From an uncultured Lachnospiraceae bacterium (lineage in GTDB: Bacteria; Bacillota; Clostridia; Lachnospirales; Lachnospiraceae), in the NCBI GenBank assembly GCA_947177105.1, contig CAMWTF010000179.1, positions 1 to 5,784 of the forward strand: a stretch of 5,784 nucleotides of DNA, given 5' to 3'. The notes beneath the pieces are model-generated. The model was not told the origin of the DNA. It searched no databases and worked only from the letters and a program-made list of their open reading frames with translations. Positions within the stretch are counted from its first letter, which is position 1. Each line of letters starts with the position of its first letter. Below are positions 1-5,023 of the stretch, piece by piece. The translations under genes were made by a program, and so were the position numbers.

Positions 1-907
1 CAATACCGGAATTCAGTGTCCTGCCCTCTCTCTCGTCGCTTGCCGGCATGACAAAAGAATCAATATGCAAGTCCGGGTTCACCGACAGGATCTGGGGCGT
101 CGCGTAACTTCCGATGGGGTACATTGCCGATTCCCCTCTGGCAAAAGCGGTACATGCGTCATTATACCCATAGGCAAAGGGGTCATCCGGCCCATAGGGC
201 AGTAATGCCAGATATTTCTCCGCCAGCTGCCTGTATTCCTGTGTAAATGTGGTTTCCCCTTTGTTTACCTGTTTTGCCGTATCTGCGGGGGAGAGTTCCA
301 CAGCCATGGCATTCCACGGCGCCAGACAGGTCCAGGTGTCCTTAAACCCGAAGTAGAATGGAAGTATCCCTTCCGCTTCAATCTCTTCACACAGCTGCAT
401 CAGTTCACTCCAGGTCTCAGGAATCTGCCATCCGTGCTCGGCAAACAAATCCTTGTTATAGAGAATCCCGGCCGCATTCGCCACATAGGGCACAATGTAG
501 GTTCCATCCGTGGGGATCAGCTCCAATGACTCGGCAATGTCCAGATATCCCTGATTGATATCCTGCAGTCCCTCATAATCCGAGATGTCCGCCAGAATCT
601 CCGCGTCCACAAAATAGGAATAATTGATGTCTCCGCCGATCCCGATAATGTCCGGATAATCCTCCCGGATAAATCTCGTCTTTAAAATAGTCATTGCGTC
701 ATTCGGGGAGCTGATGGTCAGATGGATTGTGTCATGGGCTGCATTGAACTCGTCTTCCACCGTCTTGAAGTAATTGGCCGCTTCCGGCTTATATTGGACA
801 ATCTCGATTTCGATCTTGTCCGAGGAAGCCCCGCAGCCTTGAAGGGGCAGAGCAGTGACCATGCATCCCAAGGCCAGCCCCAAGCATTTTAACCTGTTTC
901 CTTTCAT
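1..907 (-). CDS. Extracellular solute-binding lipoprotein of a sugar ABC transporter (3' end cut by window edge)
   Basis: Reading the minus strand from ATG at 907-905 gives an open frame of 302 residues that runs off the left edge. It has a lipoprotein signal peptide: a short basic start (K2, R5, K7), a hydrophobic stretch, and lipobox Leu-Gln-Gly-Cys with the lipid-bearing Cys at residue 25, so the mature protein is anchored outside the membrane. The body matches family 1 solute-binding proteins (COG1653/UgpB type). Key stretches are YPDIIGIGGD near 84-93 and GILYNKDLFAEHGW (147-160) followed by PETW, the usual YNKdLF...P.TW signature, then an aromatic-rich stretch near 184-200. These proteins capture sugars or oligosaccharides for an ABC importer; the substrate cannot be named. 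Members are usually about 420-450 residues, so roughly 120 are missing. A GAGGAGA ribosome binding site (complement of 914-920) lies 6 bases upstream of the start. The divergent AraC gene suggests local sugar-responsive control. Permease genes are presumably further left. Confidence 0.92.
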   Translation of the reverse strand, partial: MKGNRLKCLGLALGCMVTALPLQGCGASSDKIEIEIVQYKPEAANYFKTVEDEFNAAHDTIHLTISSPNDAMTILKTRFIREDYPDIIGIGGDINYSYFVDAEILADISDYEGLQDINQGYLDIAESLELIPTDGTYIVPYVANAAGILYNKDLFAEHGWQIPETWSELMQLCEEIEAEGILPFYFGFKDTWTCLAPWNAMAVELSPADTAKQVNKGETTFTQEYRQLAEKYLALLPYGPDDPFAYGYNDACTAFARGESAMYPIGSYATPQILSVNPDLHIDSFVMPASDEREGRTLNSGI

Positions 908-959
908 AGTATCTCTCCTCTCTTTTTGATAGAAACATCATAACATATCTATATGCCAC

Positions 960-979
960 CTAAAATATCAGCATTTTAG
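960..979. repeat. Perfect 7-bp inverted repeat, candidate operator
   Basis: CTAAAAT (960-966) and ATTTTAG (973-979) are perfect inverted copies around the 6-base centre ATCAGC. The site would overlap or lie just upstream of the -35 region of the divergent solute-binding-protein gene, a typical position for a regulator site. The inner 14 bases match a sequence in the cysK promoter at 13 of 14 positions. It has no T-run beside it, so an intrinsic terminator is unlikely. Which protein binds it, if any, is unknown. Confidence 0.4.
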
Positions 980-1016
980 ACATTTTATTCCTTTTTGCCA
1001 CTTTTAGGAGATATAT

Positions 1017-1046
1017 TTGAAATCACATAGCATTTTGGTATATAAT
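1017..1046 (+). promoter_or_regulatory. Putative promoter of the AraC-family gene
   Basis: TTGAAA (1017-1022) and a perfect TATAAT (1041-1046) are separated by 18 bp, a good match to a housekeeping sigma-A promoter. Transcription would begin near 1053 and leave a leader of about 40 bases before the ATG at 1096. No -35/-10 pair in the region is better placed for this gene. Confidence 0.6.
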
Positions 1047-1085
1047 ATTCTCAAACATAAGAAAATATGCCGATTGGCGCATTAT

Positions 1086-1091
1086 GAGGTG
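1086..1091 (+). promoter_or_regulatory. Ribosome binding site that decides the AraC gene start
   Basis: GAGGTG at 1086-1091 complements the 16S rRNA tail and lies at normal spacing from the ATG at 1096 (6 bases from the GAGG core). The earlier in-frame ATG at 1084 has no such site before it (its upstream sequence is GCCGATTGGCGCATT) and overlaps this one, so 1096 is preferred. Confidence 0.6.
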
Positions 1092-1095
1092 TCAT

Positions 1096-1953
1096 ATGAG
1101 CGAAGTCATCTTTTCTGTCTTTCCAAGCGAAAATTTTATTGACCTGGGCTTGTATCAGTTTGGCTGGGAGCAGTGCGATCCATCTCATTCCTTTGGTCCT
1201 GCCGCCAGAAATCACTATCTGTTCCACTATTGCCTATCCGGTACTGGTACCCTTTATGCCCATGATGACAGAAAAGAAACCAACTCCTTCCAGATCAAGA
1301 GCGGACAGGGCTTTATGATATTTCCTAATCAGATATGTACATACATTGCGGATCAAAAGATTCCCTGGGAATATGTGTGGCTGGAATTTGACGGACTGCG
1401 CGCGAAGGAAACCGTTGAATTAGCAGGCTTTAAACTGGAACAGCCTGTATACCGGGCACGATATAAGGATATCTCTGAAACGATGAAGGAAGAAATGTTA
1501 TATATTGTTAATCACAGGGAAGAATCCTCTTTCCATTTAATCGGGCATCTTTATCTGTTTATGGACAGCCTTGTCCGCTCCTCCACCTCTGCCCAGCTCA
1601 GCAGAGGCGGCAGTCTGCGCGATTTTTATATAAAAGAGGCTTTTTCCTTTATTGAACAAAACTTTCAGAATGATATTTCTGTGGAGGATATTGCCGCTTC
1701 CATCGGGCTGAACCGCAGCTACTTCGGAAAAATTTTTCATGAAAGCATGGGGAAAACTCCCCAGGAGTTCCTCATATCCTACCGCATGACAAAGGCAACG
1801 GAGCTCTTGAAGCTCACAGCCTTGTCCGTGGGGGATATAGGAAATGCAGTCGGCTATTCTAACCAACTGCATTTCTCCAGAGCATTTAAAAATGTATATG
1901 GTGTTTCCCCACGGCAATGGCGGTACGAACATGGCGGGAAAAAACAATATTAG
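1096..1953 (+). CDS. AraC-family transcriptional regulator with N-terminal cupin-type sensor domain
   Basis: This 285-residue DNA-binding regulator has the usual length and two-part layout of sugar-responsive AraC proteins. Residues about 15-150 form the effector-binding cupin-like half (HYLFHYCLSGTGTLY near 40-54, typical of the AraC_binding family; hydrophobic strand GFMIFPNQ near 72-79). Residues about 178-280 are the double helix-turn-helix: the first in ISVEDIAASIGLNRSYFGKIF (194-214), the second in SVGDIGNAVGYSNQLHFSRAF (244-264), ending with the hallmark YGVSPRQWR (268-276). Start 1096 is chosen over 1084 because of the GAGGTG ribosome site. It is transcribed away from the sugar-binding lipoprotein gene, the common arrangement in which such a regulator activates its neighbouring transporter. 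The effector is not deducible. One sampled 60-base stretch (1261-1320) is 43% GC, well below a cysK sample, so the gene may have a different history. It ends two bases from the convergent Rrf2 gene with no terminator between. Confidence 0.93.
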   Translation: MSEVIFSVFPSENFIDLGLYQFGWEQCDPSHSFGPAARNHYLFHYCLSGTGTLYAHDDRKETNSFQIKSGQGFMIFPNQICTYIADQKIPWEYVWLEFDGLRAKETVELAGFKLEQPVYRARYKDISETMKEEMLYIVNHREESSFHLIGHLYLFMDSLVRSSTSAQLSRGGSLRDFYIKEAFSFIEQNFQNDISVEDIAASIGLNRSYFGKIFHESMGKTPQEFLISYRMTKATELLKLTALSVGDIGNAVGYSNQLHFSRAFKNVYGVSPRQWRYEHGGKKQY

Positions 1954-1955
1954 TT

Positions 1956-2396
1956 TCAGATCGTGTAGTCCATAGGCGCCAAACGCTGTCTGTGCCTTGC
2001 GGCCAGATCCCCGATGGTCACATTGTCCACCACGTTGTTCACCGCCTCGTACACATCTTTCCACACCTGCAATGTCTCGCAGGTGTCACAGCGCTCGCAG
2101 ACGCCGTAGTCCTCCTCCAGACAGGCCACCGGGGCCAGCGAGCCTTCCGTCAGCCGCAGCACCATACCCACTGTGTAGACCTCCGGCTCTTTGGCCAGAC
2201 GGTACCCTCCCTGGGCTCCCCGGACGCTTTTCACATAGCCGGCCTTGTTCAACACGGCGATGATCTGTTCCAGATATTTTTCTGAGATACCCTGCCTGCC
2301 CGCAATCTCTTTTACCTTGATACATTCTCCGTTGTTATTCAGCGCCAGGTCCAACATGACCCGCACCGCGTAACGCCCCTTGGTTGATATTTTCAT
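1956..2396 (-). CDS. Rrf2-family transcriptional regulator, CymR/IscR-like, with four-cysteine cluster
   Basis: This 146-residue protein is of normal Rrf2 length. It opens with the family hallmark MKISTKGRYAVRVMLDLA and carries a winged helix-turn-helix over about residues 1-85, including ISEKYLEQIIAVLNKAGYVKS (37-57) and RGAQGGYRLA (59-68). The second half has Cys92, Cys100, Cys103 and Cys106 (ACLEEDYGVC-ERCDTC), in the region where IscR holds its Fe-S cluster ligands (Cys92, 98, 104), then a helix VWKDVYEAVNNVVDNVTIGDL. The C-terminus is APMDYTI. ATG at 2396 is chosen because GAGGTGA (complement of 2399-2405) precedes it closely and the hallmark begins there; an in-frame GTG at 2411 would add five residues but has no support. 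It follows cysK on the same strand with a 68-base gap, no terminator and no clear promoter, so co-transcription is likely. Probable role: repressor of cysteine/sulfur or Fe-S genes, perhaps including its own operon. CymR-like versus IscR-like is unresolved. Confidence 0.93.
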   Translation of the reverse strand: MKISTKGRYAVRVMLDLALNNNGECIKVKEIAGRQGISEKYLEQIIAVLNKAGYVKSVRGAQGGYRLAKEPEVYTVGMVLRLTEGSLAPVACLEEDYGVCERCDTCETLQVWKDVYEAVNNVVDNVTIGDLAARHRQRLAPMDYTI

Positions 2397-2464
2397 AGTC
2401 ACCTCACCCACATCTGCTGCGTCAGCATTACCTTACCCCATCAATCCGTGCGCCCGTCGCTTCT

Positions 2465-3400
2465 CTATTCCGCAAACATCGCTGTAGACAGATACCGATC
2501 CCCGGAATCTGGCAGCAGCACCACGATGGTTTTGCCCTTATTCTGGGGCCGAAGCGCCAGCTGGGACGCGGCATATAGCGCCGCGCCGGAGGTGATGCCC
2601 ACCAGCACGCCCTCCCTGCGGGCAATCTCCCTGCCCGTGGAAAATGCCTGATCCGTGGTCACGGTGAAGATCTCGTCATACACCTGGGTATTCAGAATGG
2701 AGGGCACAAAGCCCGCTCCAATCCCCTGCAGCTTGTGGGGGCCGGGCTTGCCGCCGGAGAGCACCGGCGAATCCGAGGGCTCCACCGCCACGATCTGCAC
2801 CTTGGGATTCTTGGACTTCAGATAAGTGCCGACACCCGTTATAGTGCCGCCGGTGCCCACGCCTGCCACGAAGATATCCACCTGGCCGTCCGTGTCCTCC
2901 CAGATCTCGGGGCCGGTGGCGGCGGCATGAGCCGCCGGGTTGGCCGCATTGTCAAACTGTCCCAAAATCACTGCGCCGGGAATCTCCTGCCGCAGTTCCT
3001 CCGCCTTGGCGATAGCCCCTTTCATGCCCTTTGCTCCCTCCGTCAGTACCAGCTCCGCCCCATAAGCTTTCAGCAGATTGCGCCGCTCCACGCTCATGGT
3101 ATCCGGCAGGGTCAGAATCGTCCGATACCCCTTTGCCGCCGCCACGCTGGCCAGCCCGATGCCGGTGTTGCCGCTGGTAGGCTCGATGATGGTGGCCCCG
3201 GGCTTTAAGATGCCCTTCTTCTCCGCGTCCTCCACCATGGACAGCGCAATCCTGTCTTTCACACTGCCCGCAGGGTTCAAATACTCCAGCTTCACCAGGA
3301 TATCGGCATCCTCTATGCCCTTTTCCCTCATGTAATTCTCAACCTTCAGCAGCGGAGTGTGTCCGATCAGCTCTGTGGCCTTGCTGTATATTTTAGCCAT
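2465..3400 (-). CDS. cysK: Cysteine synthase (O-acetylserine sulfhydrylase)
   Basis: This cytoplasmic PLP enzyme makes cysteine and acetate from O-acetylserine and sulfide, the last step of cysteine synthesis. The 311-residue length is standard. Visible motifs: NPAGSVKDR (42-50) with the PLP-binding Lys48; the substrate loop TSGNTG (75-80) with Asn78; GQFDNAANP (147-155); the PLP-phosphate loop GTGGT (182-186); ITSGAA (269-274); and PDSGDRYLST (298-307) near the C-terminus. All key residues seem intact. ATG at 3400 is preferred because GGAGGG (complement of 3408-3413) lies 7 bases upstream. An ATG at 3415 in the same frame overlaps that site and would add five residues. The promoter is close to consensus and the Rrf2 gene follows downstream, a context like the CymR-CysK pair of Bacillus, where CysK also acts as a regulatory partner. 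Coding DNA is GC-rich (2881-2940 is 77% GC by hand count). Cystathionine beta-synthase-like relatives are possible but less likely given length and motifs. Confidence 0.96.
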   Translation of the reverse strand: MAKIYSKATELIGHTPLLKVENYMREKGIEDADILVKLEYLNPAGSVKDRIALSMVEDAEKKGILKPGATIIEPTSGNTGIGLASVAAAKGYRTILTLPDTMSVERRNLLKAYGAELVLTEGAKGMKGAIAKAEELRQEIPGAVILGQFDNAANPAAHAAATGPEIWEDTDGQVDIFVAGVGTGGTITGVGTYLKSKNPKVQIVAVEPSDSPVLSGGKPGPHKLQGIGAGFVPSILNTQVYDEIFTVTTDQAFSTGREIARREGVLVGITSGAALYAASQLALRPQNKGKTIVVLLPDSGDRYLSTAMFAE

Positions 3401-3452
3401 AATAAGTCCCTCCATTCATTTCCTACTTATTCTATATGAATATTGTGAATTA

Positions 3453-3481
3453 AATATATACCAAATACCAGCATTTGTCAA
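3453..3481 (-). promoter_or_regulatory. Near-consensus sigma-A promoter of cysK
   Basis: On the minus strand, TTGACA (complement of 3476-3481) is a perfect -35 and TATATT (complement of 3453-3458) a 5/6-match -10, with an ideal 17-bp spacer. The transcript would start near 3446 and have a leader of about 46 bases, too short for a T-box or other large riboswitch. So strong a promoter implies control mainly by repression, consistent with the Rrf2 gene in the same unit. Confidence 0.75.
3462..3477. repeat. Inverted repeat inside the cysK promoter spacer, candidate repressor site
   Basis: CAAAT (3462-3466) and ATTTG (3473-3477) are perfect inverted copies around ACCAGC. The repeat fills most of the spacer between the -35 and -10 boxes and touches the -35, so a bound protein would block RNA polymerase. 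The neighbouring Rrf2 regulator is the obvious candidate, by inference only. The core AAATACCAGCATTT recurs with one change at 963-976. Confidence 0.4.
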
Positions 3482-3625
3482 TTCTTTTTTATCTATATAT
3501 GCAGCGATTAAATATACGGGATTTTTTAAGCTTTCCGCGCAAGTACAGCTGCCATTGCCCCTTGCGCATTCCGCCTTTTTTTGGTAAGTTTATTGTAAAC
3601 GTATAAGGGAAAAGAGGTTTTGAAA
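3482..3625 (+). promoter_or_regulatory. aroA upstream/leader region with a hairpin and T-run
   Basis: This non-coding stretch precedes aroA. I find no convincing plus-strand promoter: TTGTCA at 3475-3480 overlaps the cysK -35 on the other strand, with poor -10 candidates such as TATATG (3496-3501). GCGCAAG (3537-3543) pairs perfectly with CTTGCGC (3561-3567) around a 17-base loop, and seven T residues follow at 3576-3582, eight bases past the stem. The gap is too long for a standard intrinsic terminator, but an attenuator or weak terminator in the leader is possible. The aroA ribosome site AAAGAGG is at 3611-3617, 8 bases before ATG 3626. Confidence 0.4.
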
Positions 3626-5023
3626 ATGATAACGGATAAATCCTATGCTGTGCCTTGTGTTTGTGATATAAAACAGGAATATGATAAAGCAGGCCGCCCG
3701 CCTGTCCGGGTGGCGGTGCCCGGCTCCAAGAGCATAACAGGCCGTGCCCTGTTGCTGGCCACCCTGGCCCGGGGCACCTCCACCCTGCGGGGTGTGTTGT
3801 TTTCCGACGACACCCGGCATTTTCTGAAATGTGTTCAGGAATTGGGCTTTGAAACCGAAGTGGACGAGGAGAAGAAGACCGTCCGGGTCACGGGCCTGGG
3901 CGGAGCGGTCCCCAGGGCGGAGGCCAGCCTCTATGTGGGCAGCGCCGGTACTGCCGCCCGGTTCCTGACCGCCTACCTGGGAGTATCTCAGGGCGTTTAC
4001 CACATGGACGCCTCGGAGCAGATGCGCAGACGGCCCATGGCCCCGCTGATGACCTCCCTGAGGGAACTTGGCTGTGAAATCCTGTGCCAGGGGGAGGAGG
4101 GACATTTTCCCTTTACCCTCAGGGGGCATGGCTTCGGCAAAAAGCATATCACCGTGGATATCGAACACAGCAGTCAGTTCCTCAGCGCCCTGCTCATATC
4201 CTCCTGCCTGTCCCCAGAGGATGTGACCATCCATATCCAGGGCGAACATGGTATGTCCTATATCCAAATCACCACCCGGATGATGGAGCAGTTCGGCGTC
4301 CACGCCGCTCCCCAGTACTACTGCGCGGGCAGCGGAGATAACCACGACTGCCGCGGCTGTGTCAACAGCACCCGGCCCATGGGCTACCTCATCACCGCCG
4401 GGCAAAGCTACCGGGCGCTGGACTACCGGATCGAGCCGGATGTGTCCGCCGCCTGCTATTTTTACGCCATGGGGGCGCTGCTGGGCGTACCCGTGCAGGT
4501 TCTGCAGGTAAATCGTGAAAGTATGCAGGGGGACATAGCTTTCCTGGATATTCTGGCGCGAATGGGATGTACGCTGCAAGAGGATGCCCACGGGCTGCTT
4601 CTGCTGCCCCCGGCCAATGGACAACTGGCCGGTGTAACAGCGGATATGTCCGCCTGCTCCGACCAGGCCATCACCCTGGCGGCCATCGCGCCCTATGCGG
4701 ATACCCCCACCACCATCACGGGCATAGGCCACATCCGCTTTCAGGAATGTGACCGCTTGAGCGCCATCACTGCCCAGCTGGAGCGCATGGGCATCCGCTG
4801 CGAATCTACCCAGGACAGCATCACCGTCTATCCCGGCACGCCCCGGCCCTGCATTGTCCAGACCTATGAGGATCACCGAATGGCTATGGGCTTTACCCTG
4901 ACGGGCCTTAAGACAGCCGGAATCGTCATTGACAATCCCGGGTGCTGCCGCAAGACTTTTGAGGAGTATTACGAGGTTTTAGAGTCCTGCCTCCAACAGT
5001 TACAGGCCCCATCAAAACTGTGA
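3626..5023 (+). CDS. aroA: 3-phosphoshikimate 1-carboxyvinyltransferase (EPSP synthase)
   Basis: This cytoplasmic shikimate-pathway enzyme joins shikimate 3-phosphate and phosphoenolpyruvate into EPSP, a precursor of chorismate and the aromatic amino acids. Motifs by residue from ATG 3626: PGSKS (32-36; catalytic Lys35) with GRALLLA after it, SDDTRH, GSAGTAARFL (105-114; the PEP-site Gly is kept), QMRRRP (132-137), SSQF (182-185), Tyr212, EPDVSAACYF (271-280), SMQGDI (299-304), catalytic Asp346 in SDQAIT, RFQECDRL (371-378, with Glu374 and Arg377), EDHRMAM (415-421) and Lys443. At 465 residues it is longer than the 427 of E. coli AroA, owing to a short N-terminal extension and a roughly 19-residue insertion near 233-253 containing Cys233, His240, Cys242 and Cys245. 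The position of E. coli Lys340 is Gln373. TTG at 3620 is rejected because AAAGAGG fits only ATG 3626. Its neighbours are not shikimate genes. Its stop region overlaps the convergent kinase-like gene by 12 bp. Confidence 0.93.
   Translation: MITDKSYAVPCVCDIKQEYDKAGRPPVRVAVPGSKSITGRALLLATLARGTSTLRGVLFSDDTRHFLKCVQELGFETEVDEEKKTVRVTGLGGAVPRAEASLYVGSAGTAARFLTAYLGVSQGVYHMDASEQMRRRPMAPLMTSLRELGCEILCQGEEGHFPFTLRGHGFGKKHITVDIEHSSQFLSALLISSCLSPEDVTIHIQGEHGMSYIQITTRMMEQFGVHAAPQYYCAGSGDNHDCRGCVNSTRPMGYLITAGQSYRALDYRIEPDVSAACYFYAMGALLGVPVQVLQVNRESMQGDIAFLDILARMGCTLQEDAHGLLLLPPANGQLAGVTADMSACSDQAITLAAIAPYADTPTTITGIGHIRFQECDRLSAITAQLERMGIRCESTQDSITVYPGTPRPCIVQTYEDHRMAMGFTLTGLKTAGIVIDNPGCCRKTFEEYYEVLESCLQQLQAPSKL

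Larger units (their letters stand above)
908..1095. promoter_or_regulatory. Divergent control region between solute-binding protein and AraC gene
   Basis: This is AT-rich non-coding DNA that must contain the start signals for both genes. The plus-strand promoter and an inverted repeat are listed separately. For the minus-strand gene there is no consensus promoter. A TATGAT box (complement of 937-942) is a possible -10, with only a poor TTTAGG-like -35 about 17 bp upstream, which would fit an activator-dependent promoter. CATTTTA occurs at 972-978 and 981-987, and CATTTTG at 1031-1037. These are possible contacts for an AraC protein, which usually binds direct repeats, but such AT-rich words are common by chance. 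Confidence 0.6.

Noticed and set aside
358..558. Short plus-strand frame inside the solute-binding-protein gene
   Set aside because: Antisense to a clear lipoprotein coding frame that is open from 907 to the left edge.
1537..2064. A 175-codon minus-strand frame spanning the ends of the AraC and Rrf2 genes
   Set aside because: It runs through two well-supported genes in another frame and has no domain-like features.
1917..2285. Plus-strand frames opposite the Rrf2 gene
   Set aside because: Low-complexity His/Arg/Pro-rich products lying antisense to a convincing regulator.
2415..2427. Small hairpin TGCTG-CGT-CAGCA between cysK and the Rrf2 gene
   Set aside because: Only a 5-bp stem with no T-run on the minus strand, so it is not a terminator and does not argue against co-transcription.
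2735..3335. Plus-strand frames opposite cysK
   Set aside because: Antisense to intact cysteine synthase motifs; no ribosome sites or family features.
3401..3600. T-box or other riboswitch in the cysK or aroA leader
   Set aside because: No T-box antiterminator consensus on either strand, and the predicted cysK leader is only about 46 bases.
3499..3606. 35-codon leader peptide upstream of aroA with five Phe and one Tyr codons
   Set aside because: No ribosome binding site before its ATG, and some of the Phe codons derive from T-runs. Mentioned with the hairpin finding but not supported as a gene.
3590..4876. A 428-codon open frame on the minus strand opposite aroA
   Set aside because: It is antisense to a clear EPSP synthase, its protein is rich in Gly, His and Gln with no recognisable domain, and it begins without a ribosome site. 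GC-rich coding DNA often leaves such a frame open.
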